In this document: positions 32,444 through 42,553 of the stretch, in pieces | Position numbering within the stretch: position 1 is the stretch's first letter | Layout of the letters: every line of letters starts with the position of its first letter | Assembly: GCA_905221605.1 (NCBI GenBank) | Contig: CAJNDS010002213.1 | Location: 1,381,121 to 1,445,120 of the forward strand | Source of the DNA: Symbiodinium natans | Taxonomy: Eukaryota; Sar; Dinophyceae; Suessiales; Symbiodiniaceae | DNA: 64,000 bases | Direction of reading: 5' to 3' | The notes under the pieces: generated by a model | Told to the model about the DNA's origin: nothing | The model's input: the letters and a program-made list of their open reading frames with translations, nothing else | Databases searched by the model: none | Position numbers and translations under genes: made by a program

Positions 32444-35400
32444 TCACTTCTTTTTCCGATTGTTGGCAATCTTGAGGTGAAGTTGCAGCAGAATATACTC
32501 CAGGTCCGAAACGGCAAGAACAGGATCCTGTACGCCCCTTTGAATTGAGGATACCAGTCCTTCTCTTTTCGCGTCCTCAATCGCTTGGCAAGATTGACCC
32601 AGCTCTGCACTCACAGCTGTAGATGCTTGCGCATCCACATCAGGAGGACGATCCTTTTCCTCGGGACCTTTCACCACTACCACTTCTCCCTTTTTGGGAC
32701 TCTGACTTTTCTCTCTCTTCTTCGCCTTTCCACCGACGATTGACTTTGTGCGCACCTTCAAGGCTTTTTCTCCTGCAGAAACCGCCGCATTGGATGATGA
32801 TCCACTCTTCTCAATGGTCGCCGGCATCTTCTTCGGCTTTGGAACCAGGAGAGTGTAAGGATCTTCGATAACTACAGGTTTCCTCTTCTTTTTAACCTTT
32901 TTTGCCTCCTCCTCAACGATAACATCCGTCTCAGAAGTTTCAACCACCTCCTTCTCGGCAGGAATATCTTTGCTGGACTCCCTTTCCAGGGACCTCTTCT
33001 TGCCCCTTTTGGGATCTTTTTCTTCTTCCAAGTTGGCTCGCTCGAACCATATCCTCAGGTCATTGACCCATTCTTCCACCTCCTCGAGCGAAACATCATA
33101 CGACTTCACTACTTCGTGAAGTTCCAGCACGGACAACATATCGTCGGTCCATGAAACCCATTCTCTATCCATCTGGTCAGCGTCTCCCTTGAACTTCAGG
33201 AGTTTGAACAGTGGGTCCGCCTCTGCTCGAGCCAAGTCTGGTTTGCCATTCGACAGAATTGAAATCGCTTCCATCAACAGTTCCGACATTTTGGTGTCAT
33301 CGTCATAGGTCATGGAATACTCCTCACCATCATCGAACTGTTCAGGAGAGACCTCCTCTTCTCCACCTTTTGCACCAGAACTTCTCCTTGGACCATCCCT
33401 TGGGGGCGTCCTCGGAGACCTTGGCCTCCGTTCATTCAGCAGCTCACCATGCTCAAAAACACACCTGTCACCATAACGACACTTCCCAGACTGAGCAAAC
33501 TGGATGCACCTCACACCAGTTGCATCATGCGAGAACGCACATGTCTTTCCAGCAAAACAGTGTCTCCCCGCCACATAGTATTTGCACCAATACGAATGCA
33601 GCACCACATCATCTTCTGAATGGATGAATTTGCAGTCTTCACCAAATTTGCAGCGATCTTTTCCCTTACTGAACCAATAGCAGAAGCCTTTCTTCCTCTT
33701 CTCCAAGCGCTCCGCCTCGAATCGGTCCATAGGGCGATTCTGCTCTACATGAACATTGCCATGGGCTTGAGAACTGCTCCCTTCACCCCAGGTGCTATCA
33801 GTATTTGATGCTTGGAGTACAGCTGGAAAACCTGGCCTTGGTCCTACCACCTTCATGATTGGTTTTCCGCCAGCTCCTGAGCCACGCTGAGACGATCCAA
33901 AAACATTGAACTTCTTCATGAGGGCTTTCCTAGTGCCGATCTTCTGCACCCTTTTGATTGGACGCTTCATTGTTCCAACCTTGCATCCAGATACGTTCAA
34001 ACGACACAACCTCCTATACCCAGCTCTATATCCCTTTTTCCAAAGAGCCATAAGAATTTTAGAGGCAGTAACATTCTCCACCTCTACCTTTTCCAACGAT
34101 CCCTCACTTCCCGGAACAGACCCCTCCAGCCCATCCATATCTGAAGACCTTCCCATCTTTTTTGACACCACTTCGTCGAGGTAGTCTTCAGAGATCCAGG
34201 GTAAGTTCCTCTTAGAGGAAGGATTGTCACCATTGTTTGGTCCTTCACCAGGATACCCTTTTGTGCTGTCAAAGATCTTCCCAGTAGTGCGGTCCTGCGT
34301 AGAGAAGTTGGAAGCAACGCGAGAGTACACTGACCACAAGAAAATCCTTGTGCCCGCCAGTCTTGACGACCCACTGGATGTCTCCTCTTCCGGAGAGACT
34401 TCTGGCGCTTTGCCATCCCTTCCAGTGTCACCAAGTGTCTCACCTCCAGCATCTTCAATGGGAATAAGGGATTCATTGTTCCCTTGATCTAGTACCGCAC
34501 CTTGTTGATCGGGGATCTCCAGCACCATTCCTGTAGGATCCACTTCCTCATCAGCATCGTCGTCCATTCTTCTCCAGAGAACTTCCAATTGATCAGCGCA
34601 AGTCGCTGCCTGAAGGAACTCCATCATTTGGTCCCTCCCGTGCTGCCAGAGAAACTCAGAATTCACCACTGTTCCTTGGCCTCCAAGTCTAAGGAATGGA
34701 GCGACCAGATTGGCTACCCTTGCCATAAGTTCCACATGAACTTCCATGCCTGGACTGCGACTCCAATCATAGGCTATTGCCTCCATAGCAGTTCCAAACT
34801 TTCCCGTATCCCTGAATTCCTTTTCCAGGCCAGGAGAAAGCAGTGCACCCATCACCGAAAGAGGATAATTTCCCACCACCGGCAAGCACGGATTGTCATG
34901 GAACGAATGATGCAAATCACAATAATATCCTTGATCTCTCCTTTCAAAAAGGAGTCTCCCAGTATTCAACTGGGCGTTCAGTTCATCCACCTGAACCATT
35001 TCAGCACATATTCTCTGTGCTGTGTACGCCATTGCTGGCCAGATGGAACGATCGGTCAGACCACGACGCATAACCCAATCAGTTGTTGGCGACTGAATCA
35101 GCGTCCTTGGATCATACACCAGAACTACCATCGCACCGTCACCCATTGACTGATCAGCATCGTCCTCCAGTGCCAGGTTCTCATCCTGTTCGCTTGCACC
35201 CTCGGATGACATGCTAATAACCAAATTTCGATCCATCTTATTGGACCCTTTTTGGCAGTCTCTTTGCCCGACCGGCAACTTGCCAACTGCCACCTTCCAA
35301 TAAATCCGATTCAGAAGGCCTTTAACCAGCAATTGCTGAAGGTCACTCCTCACCAAACCACCGCCCAACTTCTTCGCATCATCACCACGGAGGTCATTGC

Positions 35401-36637
35401 TCCCACCTTCTCCTTCTTTTTGGTCAGTCTCCTCGCCAGAAATTTGTATCGCTCCTTCCGGCGCCGTCTCCTGTCCAGCCACTTCATGCCCAGGAGGAAC
35501 TTGAGCGCTTTCAGGGACATTCACCTGTCCAGCAACACCTTGCCCAGGTAAAACCTCATCCGTGGAGCCCACCGCCAGCGAACCAACCATAACTGAGCCA
35601 TCCCTTGCTCTTTTTTGAGACTGTTCAGCTCGACGAGAAGGTTGTGATAGCGAAAAAACTTGAGAAGTCACTTCTTGGCGGGTCTCCCCCCGCGACGCTT
35701 TGTCGCGTTCTTTGCCAAGGTGAACCGATTTTTTCTGCCCGTCATTGGGGCCGGAAGAACCACCCATCGGAACATTGCCACGAATCGCAGTTCTCTGTGA
35801 ATCCCTTTCTTGCAAAAGGATTTCCCGCATGCGGTGCACAGCCTTGGTCTCTTCCTCGCTTGAATCGCTTGAGGAAGCGGCATAAGAAACCAAAGCCTCC
35901 GCCTGATCATCATCGTCCACCACATCTGCCCACGCTCTGCTGAACCGATACGACAACCCACCACGAGGCTTCAGTTCCAGTGGTTTTGGTTTCTCCACCA
36001 CTTCCGCCGGCTGCGCTCGTCGCTGTGAGCGAGAGCGTGGCACCTGTCGCACCTGTTTTTTGTCCAGCAAGGGCCTTCCCCTTTTCACAGGGTTTGATCT
36101 TGACCGATACTTTTTTGTTGGTGGATTCACCGGTGGCATTCCAACTCCCACCAACTTCAGCTTCTGTACGCACAGTGGAGACCTCTGCGCAAGCGTCCAA
36201 GCGTCACGGTACTTGACCTTATCAAAAAGCTCCCGATAGGAGCCTCTCGGCATCGTTTTTGCACCGGAGCCTTCAGCTTCACGCACCTGAGTGAGGGTTC
36301 GCACCGCCGCTCTTCCAGTCCCTTTGTTCCCAGAAGATTGTTGTACCCGTACAGATGCATCAGAAGGAACTGCCTTTTCCGGTCCTCCGGGTCGATATCG
36401 GATCTCACCCACCAATTGCAGAATTTTGCATGCGGTCACCTTGTTGATCCCTTTGTCAACCAAATCTTCCACAAAGATGAACTCTTGCAAGTCCGACACA
36501 TTGGTCACACCAAGGGTAATCATCACCTCACTTACATGAGGGGTATACACCCACAGGTGTTGGTTGCGAGCCATCCAATTTTCAATTGGCTCTTCTGGAT
36601 TGTGAAGCTGAGTGCTAGTAGATGCAGCCACCGAATT
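32444..36637 (-). CDS. Gag-like CCCH zinc-finger polyprotein, 3' part (interrupted)
   Basis: This is the second part (1,397 codons plus stop) of the retrotransposon ORF, cut off from its start by the transposon at 36,646. The true reading frame enters at the target duplication. The first possible start inside the fragment is a GTG at 36,631, which I do not regard as a real start. Seen from the cut: a SAM-like helical segment (about residues 33-76 of the fragment), basic RS/KR-rich stretches, long acidic Ser/Glu linkers, a globular Trp/His/Cys-containing region in the middle, then three CCCH zinc fingers (C-x8-C-x5-C-x3-H) at about residues 980-1062, and a Lys-rich coiled tail. CCCH fingers usually bind RNA, so a nucleocapsid-like role is inferred. 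No protease, integrase or reverse transcriptase motif is visible. Confidence 0.8.
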   Translation of the reverse strand, partial: NSVAASTSTQLHNPEEPIENWMARNQHLWVYTPHVSEVMITLGVTNVSDLQEFIFVEDLVDKGINKVTACKILQLVGEIRYRPGGPEKAVPSDASVRVQQSSGNKGTGRAAVRTLTQVREAEGSGAKTMPRGSYRELFDKVKYRDAWTLAQRSPLCVQKLKLVGVGMPPVNPPTKKYRSRSNPVKRGRPLLDKKQVRQVPRSRSQRRAQPAEVVEKPKPLELKPRGGLSYRFSRAWADVVDDDDQAEALVSYAASSSDSSEEETKAVHRMREILLQERDSQRTAIRGNVPMGGSSGPNDGQKKSVHLGKERDKASRGETRQEVTSQVFSLSQPSRRAEQSQKRARDGSVMVGSLAVGSTDEVLPGQGVAGQVNVPESAQVPPGHEVAGQETAPEGAIQISGEETDQKEGEGGSNDLRGDDAKKLGGGLVRSDLQQLLVKGLLNRIYWKVAVGKLPVGQRDCQKGSNKMDRNLVISMSSEGASEQDENLALEDDADQSMGDGAMVVLVYDPRTLIQSPTTDWVMRRGLTDRSIWPAMAYTAQRICAEMVQVDELNAQLNTGRLLFERRDQGYYCDLHHSFHDNPCLPVVGNYPLSVMGALLSPGLEKEFRDTGKFGTAMEAIAYDWSRSPGMEVHVELMARVANLVAPFLRLGGQGTVVNSEFLWQHGRDQMMEFLQAATCADQLEVLWRRMDDDADEEVDPTGMVLEIPDQQGAVLDQGNNESLIPIEDAGGETLGDTGRDGKAPEVSPEEETSSGSSRLAGTRIFLWSVYSRVASNFSTQDRTTGKIFDSTKGYPGEGPNNGDNPSSKRNLPWISEDYLDEVVSKKMGRSSDMDGLEGSVPGSEGSLEKVEVENVTASKILMALWKKGYRAGYRRLCRLNVSGCKVGTMKRPIKRVQKIGTRKALMKKFNVFGSSQRGSGAGGKPIMKVVGPRPGFPAVLQASNTDSTWGEGSSSQAHGNVHVEQNRPMDRFEAERLEKRKKGFCYWFSKGKDRCKFGEDCKFIHSEDDVVLHSYWCKYYVAGRHCFAGKTCAFSHDATGVRCIQFAQSGKCRYGDRCVFEHGELLNERRPRSPRTPPRDGPRRSSGAKGGEEEVSPEQFDDGEEYSMTYDDDTKMSELLMEAISILSNGKPDLARAEADPLFKLLKFKGDADQMDREWVSWTDDMLSVLELHEVVKSYDVSLEEVEEWVNDLRIWFERANLEEEKDPKRGKKRSLERESSKDIPAEKEVVETSETDVIVEEEAKKVKKKRKPVVIEDPYTLLVPKPKKMPATIEKSGSSSNAAVSAGEKALKVRTKSIVGGKAKKREKSQSPKKGEVVVVKGPEEKDRPPDVDAQASTAVSAELGQSCQAIEDAKREGLVSSIQRGVQDPVLAVSDLEYILLQLHLKIANNRKKK

Positions 36638-36645
36638 CTTTTGTT
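36638..36645. repeat. 8-bp target duplication (left) of giant transposon
   Basis: CTTTTGTT on the + strand, identical to 57,405-57,412. Eight base pairs is the diagnostic duplication length of the hAT superfamily, although a few other superfamilies also make 8 bp. Confidence 0.93.
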
Positions 36646-37135
36646 TTGAATGTTTTCAAGAAGGCCTGTGGGGGGGGCCCACTTAAAGGGTACGCAATAG
36701 TTCCATGCAATTGTTTTGCAATTGTTTTTAAATAGTTTTTCAATACTTTCCACTACGCAATAGTTTCCGCAATAGTTTTAGCAATAGTTTGAAAAAACAC
36801 AACTATTGCACGCAATTGTTTTGCAATAGTTTCCAAAAAAGCAAACTCTTGCACGCAATTGTTTTGCAATAGTTTCAAAAAAGCAAACTATTGCATGCAA
36901 TTGTTTTGCAATACTTTTGAAAACACCAAACTATTGCAGACAATTGTTTTTGCAAAGTTTTTTAAGACGAAACTACTGCAAACAATTTTTGGAAAATTTG
37001 CACCTTAACCAAAAACTATGCACAACACGCGTTTGACTATGTGTTTTGGTTTTTCAACAAGTGCCACATGGTTGCTTACAAGGTCTTGAACGTCATGACT
37101 TTTGCAAACAAGTAGGTTGTAAAACTGCGTACAGT
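36646..37135 (+). repeat. Left terminal inverted repeat with subterminal palindromes
   Basis: Inverted copy of 56,950-57,404. It contains repeated units of about 40 bp, each itself palindromic, made of AACTATTGCA, GCAATTG and TTGCAATAGTTT words, like subterminal transposase-binding sites of hAT elements. Homology ends at about 37,111-37,138 (AGGTTGTAAAACT). The stretch just inside the tip (about 36,668-36,690, G-run and TTTAAAGGG) differs between the ends. Confidence 0.88.
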
Positions 37136-37572
37136 TGTTGGACACATGGTTTGGAACTCCCAAAATCGTGAGAATCTTTCATTTCATAGTTGTGTTCATT
37201 TGTACAGGAAAATGTTCAATCGTTTCCATTGTCTTGGTTGGCAGGCTTTGCGACTTTGTCGTCCCCTCACGGTTCCAAACCCTAAACCCAAAACCCTAAA
37301 CCGAAACGCCTATTAGTCCCTATTAGCCATTAGCCACTAGGCCTAAACCGTACCCTTTAGCCTAAACCCTAACCGGCCCTTAACCTTAAACTTTAAACTT
37401 TAAACCACTTAAACCCTAAACCCTAAACTAATGTGTAATGACTGTAATGTCAACATGAGTAGCATGAGTCATCAGCAAGCACATGGTGCGATAGTGATTG
37501 ATAGTGAGCGTAGCAGCATAGTATGGCATTAGCTCGACTTGGCTCGAGACTGAGCTGCAGCTTCGTACAATA
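37136..37572. other. Transposase 5' region, telomere-like words
   Basis: Non-coding stretch between the inverted repeat and the transposase frame. CCCTAAA-type words lie at about 37,277-37,430. It presumably holds the promoter, but no motif I can defend is visible. Confidence 0.5.
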
Positions 37573-38895
37573 TTGATGGATCTTGAGGACTTAGCAGGCA
37601 TTATTCTGCAGCACGCAGGAGATGTTGCTGTGAACCCTGTTCCTGGGCATGCAAATTTGCAGCAGCCTGGCAGGGTCCGAAGGGGGGGCAGGGGCAGAGG
37701 CCGAGGCCACAGGCCCGGCAGAGGCCATGGGCCAGGTTTAGGCAGAGGCAGAGGCCATGGGCCAGGTCGGAGGCTTGGGCGGGGCGGTCGCATGAATTTC
37801 AGGCAGGCCAACACTTCCAGGGCAAGGACGAAAGCCGTAAACAAAAGGTATTTGAAGGCTAGGAGGACTCAAAGTCGTGTGCAGGCAACCAACGTCAATT
37901 CATCCGGGCGTTGCCGAACGGCCGACCATTTGCTCCCAATGAGTTCCGAAGAGAAAAGGTTAAAAGTTAGTGGGAAAGGTTCCTGGAAGGTCTGGACGCC
38001 TGAGGCGGTGTTGCGTGCAGCTTTTTCTCAGCCTTCGGCAGCACTGCGACAAGTCGCAGCAGAAATCGATGGCGCGAGTCCATCGCAAGTCCAGGCCTGT
38101 CGGCGCCTTGTGTCCCAAGTCATTTTGAAGGAACAGGACAAGGGTTTGGCGCAGCTGAAAGGTCAAGCTCGGGCCCTGGCAATAGAAGGAATCAAGCCTG
38201 CCTTCTGGATTCTGAACTTAATGTTTGATGAGACCGAACTTGAAGTTAACCTGGATAAGGAAGGGCCAGGGGCTTGGTCAATTTTGGCTTCCCATTCGCA
38301 GTTGACCGTTAGCTTTCCAGGTGAGCACCCTGAGGTTCGTGATTTCGATTTTATCCGCCTTCCACAAGCGCTGCCCCGCAAGACTGCCTCCTGCATGTGG
38401 TCAGCGTTGTCCCTAGAGACAGGTGGTCTTGGACCGGGTAATCTTTTCACGCAGGCAGAGTACCCTTGTGTGTTGGTCACATGTGATCAAGCAACAGCCA
38501 ACATAAAACTTCTAAAGAGCTTGCACGCCAGTCTGCCCAAGAATTGTTTCTTGTTGCCCATGCTGTGTGCCCAACACCGCAACGGCAATGTTGTGGAGCA
38601 AGTAACAAAGCTGTTGGGCATTTTGCCAGGTTCTTATTGCCTAGCAAAGACCACCAGCAAAGGCAAACTCTTCAGCGACCTGAAGAAAGCAGTGAAGCGT
38701 CAGCTGAGCCAAGACTTGCTTATCGAAAAGCAAACCCCCCAGGACTTGAACAAGAATGGGCTGAAGCTCGCAAACATGCAACAAAAACTTTGGAACTGTT
38801 GCTGGAAGGTTTGGCAGATGAGAATCCTGGCTTGCGTCCTGGGAGCTCAGCTCTCATCAAGAAGTTTGTGGAGTTCTTCAACGGCCCGTGGTCAG
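37573..38895 (+). CDS. hAT-like transposase, N-terminal exon
   Basis: The exon opens with a Gly/Arg-rich tract (about residues 33-73, RG repeats), then a basic helical region likely to bind DNA, then an RNase-H-like core. Likely catalytic acids are D219 in FDETE and D305 in TCDQATANIK; a C-x2-H motif (C332/H335, CAQH) follows at the usual distance. Around a C6 run (38,735-38,740) the frame of best sense shifts by one base. Past it, the overlapping frame continues as a convincing helical segment ending FFNGPWSG at the exon end. The shift may be a real lesion or a sequencing error. The exon ends at CAG|GACCG and joins in frame to the exon at 43,564. The start ATG at 37,573 is the first in frame. 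The remaining catalytic acid is expected in the next exon. Confidence 0.7.
38735..38740 (+). other. Apparent frameshift at C6 run
   Basis: Upstream the transposase reads in the frame of 37,573. Downstream the sensible frame (to 38,895) is offset by one base. The original frame continues to 38,943 but as low-quality protein. Confidence 0.6.
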
Positions 38896-39285
38896 GACCG
38901 ACTGCTGCATAGAAAGTTAAGCCGCCAGCCGCAAGCCTGTTAAGCTATAAGGCTATAAGCTGTTAGTTGTAAGCCTCAAGCCGACTGAAGCCCTTCTGCA
39001 ATGCGCAGCTGGTCACTTTCCTTCTTGTTGTATCACTTCAACCTGGGTCCTTAGGGCTTTGGGCTTTGGGCTTTGGGACCTTGGGCTTGGGCGGTTGGGG
39101 ATTTTTGACTTTTGCATTTTGGGACCAGCGTGTTGTTGCAGCTCGCTTTTGAAGCTTCTGACGTTGTCGCAGCTTGGGCTCGTGGAGAGTTTTGGCCAAG
39201 TTTTGGCCCTTGAAGCCCTAAAGCCTTAAAGCCGTAAAGACTTTGTGTGTCTTTGTGACTTTGTGTTGTCTTCATTTGTGGCAAC

Positions 39286-39630
39286 ATGGCAGCCAAGCGG
39301 CGTTCAGATGTGACTTGGCGGCACCCTTTGCTCGACTTGAATGACGAGGACACCTTTGCCTATGTGAAAAGGGAGGGCCTGTGGGCCATGTGGGATTCCT
39401 GCGATCAGCGAAGGCAGGCATCCTCAGGCCTTTGGCCGGGTCCACAGCAAACGCCAGCTGAAGTGAAGGCAGCCGTGAAGACCTTGGCCAGCAAGTTGGT
39501 CTCCGACCAGTATGGCGGCGTGGACACAGTGCTTCGCAAGGGACGCTTACAACTCAAGGCTCGCTCCTCAAAGTTTCAAAATCCCTACCTACTCATAAGC
39601 CATAAGCCTTCAAACCTAGGCCAAACGTAG
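39286..39630 (+). CDS. Phosphatase-ankyrin cargo gene, putative exon 1
   Basis: The frame starts with an ATG in good context (MAAKRRSDV) and is protein-like to about codon 95, then degrades, so the splice donor probably lies near 39,570. No domain is recognised. It is placed as the first exon because it lies in the same orientation 350 bp ahead of the phosphatase exon, with telomere-like intron sequence between. It could instead belong to another gene. Confidence 0.45.
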   Translation: MAAKRRSDVTWRHPLLDLNDEDTFAYVKREGLWAMWDSCDQRRQASSGLWPGPQQTPAEVKAAVKTLASKLVSDQYGGVDTVLRKGRLQLKARSSKFQNPYLLISHKPSNLGQT

Positions 39631-39807
39631 CACACTTAAAGTGTAGCAAGCCTAAGCCGAACGTAGCGCACTTAAAGACACTGAAAGACTTAAAGCGTAG
39701 TTTGAGCCATCATGAACAGTCATGAAGACTAAGAAGTAGGCCATAGATCTTAAAATCATCTTAGCAGATCCTCTAGACTATACGACTACACTGTACTACT
39801 ATTATTC

Positions 39808-39975
39808 ACGATTTAGGGTTTAGGGTTTAGGGTTTAGGCTTTAGGCTTTAGGCTAGGGTTTAGGGTTTAGGGTTCTGGGTTCTGGGTTTAGGGTTTAGGG
39901 TTTAGGGTTTAGGATTTAGGGTTTAGGGTTTAGGGTTTAGGCTTGAGGGTTTAGGGTTTAGGGTTTAGGGTTTGA
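39808..39975 (+). repeat. Telomere-like TTTAGGG array inside a cargo intron
   Basis: TTTAGGG units with TTTAGGC and TTCTGGG variants, directly before a probable splice acceptor (AAGCAG at 39,973-39,978). Telomere-like repeats have thus also colonised, or travelled within, the DNA transposon. Confidence 0.8.
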
Positions 39976-39978
39976 AGC

Positions 39979-40587
39979 AGGCATCCCATGCACGTCGTCC
40001 TGGACACGGGCAACGGCTCGAAGCTATGGTTGGGCGGCAGTGTCTCTGTCGACCCGCACCGGCTGGTGGAGAACGGCGTCACTGTGGTTTGGCCTGCGGC
40101 CTCGAACGTGCAGGTTCCAGACACAGTCTCAGTGAAGATCTTGAAGACGCTCGATGGGACTGGAGTTGTGAATGGAAGGCCGTCTTTTGAGCAGGTGTTG
40201 GGGCAAGTGGACGAGGTAGTCACCTTGCTTATGCAGGGCCACAGCGTCCTGATAGCCTGCCACAATGGAGCTCACAGGTCTGCGACCTTGTCAGCTCTGG
40301 TGTTGTTGAGGCTTACAGCCGCGTCCGCTCAGGAGGTTTCCGACTACCTCTCCTCGCTCCGCAACATAGTCGACCTCCAATCGCGTGCCCCCTCGAACCA
40401 CCATCGCAGGATGAACGTCAAGCCCATGGACTACCTCGAGTCGCACGTCGTGTCTCAGCTCGGCGACATGGTCGGGAAGGAACATGAGATCATTGTGGCG
40501 TCGCGCTGGGCCAACGCTGCTCTGTTTTTGCCCAGGATTGTTTTTCTGTCTAAGGTTTGTGACGATTTGTGCAATGTTGCTTACTGA
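39979..40587 (+). CDS. Cysteine-phosphatase-like domain exon
   Basis: Counting from the ATG at 39,988, residues 88-101 read LIACHNGAHRSATL, which contains the C-x2-G-x2-R-S signature (C91, R97, S98) of the protein tyrosine / dual-specificity phosphatase superfamily. The preceding hydrophobic strand and the following helix (LSALVLLRL) fit the P-loop context. The residue before the Cys is Ala where His is usual, so activity is uncertain. The domain is short for a classical phosphatase and closer to the dual-specificity size. Helical sequence follows, then the frame ends at 40,587; the real exon may end slightly earlier. It is followed by exons of the same orientation with ankyrin-like repeats, so I infer a phosphatase-ankyrin protein carried as cargo. 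Confidence 0.55.
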   Translation, partial: RHPMHVVLDTGNGSKLWLGGSVSVDPHRLVENGVTVVWPAASNVQVPDTVSVKILKTLDGTGVVNGRPSFEQVLGQVDEVVTLLMQGHSVLIACHNGAHRSATLSALVLLRLTAASAQEVSDYLSSLRNIVDLQSRAPSNHHRRMNVKPMDYLESHVVSQLGDMVGKEHEIIVASRWANAALFLPRIVFLSKVCDDLCNVAY

Positions 40588-40699
40588 GTCATTAGCCATT
40601 AGGAATGAGAAATCAAACATGAACCCTAAGAAATAAGTAACAAGTAGCAAGAGACTAACCGAAGCCTGCACAATGAACAACAGCTGACAGCAAGTACTT

Positions 40700-41467
40700 G
40701 TGAGTTTTCTGATATCACATCTTGTTGCCAAGGACATTGTCACTCCCCAGTCTTTCCGCCAGTTGGCTTTGCAGCTGGGTTTCGTCCCGGGCCAGAAGCC
40801 GTTCCAGCCTTTGTGCCCCCCGCCACTCCAGTCCGAGTCCCAGAAGCGCCCAGCTCGACCCGCTTTGCCTTCTGTACCTCGTGGTCTGGCGCGAGAGGTT
40901 GTGGACAGCTGGCCTGTGCCAAAGGCTCGGCATTCCAGCGACTCTGCCTCGGGGGCCTCAGGCCAGGTTGCGTCCTCGGCTGCTTCCGGCCAGGTCGACG
41001 TGGACTTGGAGAACATGCAGACCGACCATTCATTCAATGTGGTGTCAGATGTCGAGATTGTGGCGCCAGCAACAGACGCTGAACTGGAGGAGGCCCAGAC
41101 TGAGGAGCCTGAAGGCGCAGGCGAGACAACGGCAGCCGAGTTTGAGATGGTTGATCAGACTCCGTCGCAGTGGCCTCCTGAGTCTCCGCCGTTGACGCCA
41201 AGGGTCGAGTGGTCGCCTGAGGATTTCGAGCGCCTCAACACTGTGATTTCCGACCTCAGCGCCCTCAACCAGCAACTTCTGGTCTTCACTCCTGCAGACC
41301 CAGAGCAGGGAGAAGAAGGCGCGGCCGACGATGCGGCTGATTCCGCCTTGGGCGAGGTCGATGATGCCCAGATGGCGGCTGCCGCAAGCAGCTTGGAGAG
41401 TATGCATCATTGTTTTTATTGTTTTTGGCGGTTTTTGGCTTTTGGTTTCCTGGCGCAGTGTTTTTAA
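40700..41467 (+). CDS. Phosphatase-ankyrin cargo gene, acidic linker exon
   Basis: A probable acceptor lies near 40,732 (GCCAAG) in front of DIVTPQSFRQLALQLGF. The protein is Pro/Ser-rich then strongly acidic, with repeated ASGQV words shared with the next exon, which links the two. The protein-like part ends near SSLE at about 41,400. The remainder runs into the TA-rich intron. Confidence 0.5.
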   Translation: MSFLISHLVAKDIVTPQSFRQLALQLGFVPGQKPFQPLCPPPLQSESQKRPARPALPSVPRGLAREVVDSWPVPKARHSSDSASGASGQVASSAASGQVDVDLENMQTDHSFNVVSDVEIVAPATDAELEEAQTEEPEGAGETTAAEFEMVDQTPSQWPPESPPLTPRVEWSPEDFERLNTVISDLSALNQQLLVFTPADPEQGEEGAADDAADSALGEVDDAQMAAAASSLESMHHCFYCFWRFLAFGFLAQCF

Positions 41468-41640
41468 CTATATAAATACATTTATGAATGTATATTATAT
41501 TTATATACACATAATATATTATGTATATATGTATATTATATATGTATATATATTGATATATATATATATACATATAAATATATACATAAATACATATATA
41601 CATATATATATATAATTATATATTTCTGTGTAGAATATAG
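41464..41640. repeat. TA-rich microsatellite in intron
   Basis: Irregular ATATAC/ATATAT tracts of about 175 bp lie between two exons of the phosphatase-ankyrin gene. Confidence 0.85.
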
Positions 41641-42392
41641 TGTGTTCAAACTTAGAACTTCGAACTTATAGACCCAACTTGTCTTTAGCAAGCGGTCCGG
41701 ACAGTGACGCTAGCGAGCAGAAGGCCGAGCCTGGGGCTCATGATGACGACCTGAAGTCAGAAGTTGACTATGACCCAGACGAACCTGAGCAAGAGGTCAC
41801 TGAGGCGGCCTCTGGCCAGGTCAACGTCAATGACAGCAATGACAGCGAGAGGCAGAACCTTGAGAAAGCAGTGCAGGACCTCAGGAACCAGAACAACTCT
41901 GAGGCCAACGAGTCTTTGACAAGACTCTATGAGCTCCTGGAGAACCAGAGGCTTTCGCAGCAGGCACTGCTTTCCAAGCTGACCAGCCAGGCTGATGAGA
42001 AGGCCGCCAAGGACAACATTTGGGCAGCCATGCTGAGTCGTAACATTGAGACCCTGGGACCTCTTCTTGAGCAGACGTCAGCTAGCGCCCTAGTGTCAAT
42101 GAGAGACCAAGAGAACGGCTTCACTGTCCTGCATCACATCACCCGCTTGGGCCTTGGGCCAGCGTTGGAGTTCGTCCTGAACAAGGCGCCGGTCCTGGCA
42201 GATGCGGTCTCTGCGCCCATGGGGCGGGCTGGAAACTGGACAGCTTTGATGGTGTTGGTGGACACCCCATTTGGGTCCATTGGCGGTCCGGACTACGCGT
42301 ACAAGATGCTCACGCTCCTCTTGGCTTACATGAGCTCGACAGCCATCCAGTCACTTGGCGACCAGTTAAATTTGCAGATTTTTATTCCATGA
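41640..42392 (+). CDS. Phosphatase-ankyrin cargo gene, ankyrin-like exon 1
   Basis: The probable exon begins near 41,690 after CAAG. It contains acidic sequence with an ASGQV word like the previous exon, a coiled-coil stretch (about residues 75-125 of the frame, ERQNLEKAVQDLRNQN and following), then ankyrin-like units (NGFTVLHHITRLGLGPALEF; NWTALMVLVDTP). The frame ends at 42,392, probably just past a donor. Ankyrin repeats mediate protein binding; the partner is unknown. Confidence 0.55.
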   Translation: MCSNLELRTYRPNLSLASGPDSDASEQKAEPGAHDDDLKSEVDYDPDEPEQEVTEAASGQVNVNDSNDSERQNLEKAVQDLRNQNNSEANESLTRLYELLENQRLSQQALLSKLTSQADEKAAKDNIWAAMLSRNIETLGPLLEQTSASALVSMRDQENGFTVLHHITRLGLGPALEFVLNKAPVLADAVSAPMGRAGNWTALMVLVDTPFGSIGGPDYAYKMLTLLLAYMSSTAIQSLGDQLNLQIFIP

Positions 42393-42553
42393 ATTTTATG
42401 AGTTTTTTTATGTGTTAAGGCCTGTAGTCTCCTTAAAACTTAAAGCCGAACCCTAAACAGTAAGCCGAAACCCTAAACCCTATAAACCCTAGGCCTTAAA
42501 CCCTAAACCCTGACCCTAAACCGCCTAAACGTTGCCAACCCAGGACCAGGGCT

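Noticed and set aside
32350-32610. Possible remnant of pol after the gag-like ORF
   Set aside because: The minus frame overlaps the end of the main ORF in another phase and shows no reverse transcriptase, RNase H or integrase motif.
33211-35149. Plus-strand frames (up to 215 codons) opposite the gag-like ORF
   Set aside because: They are shadows of the minus-strand ORF, His/Ser/Leu-rich, with no recognised domains.
36629-36631. GTG as the real start of a separate 1,395-aa gene
   Set aside because: It lies eight bases inside the transposon junction, and virtual excision continues the frame into the upstream 1,212 codons, so this is the 3' half of one ORF.
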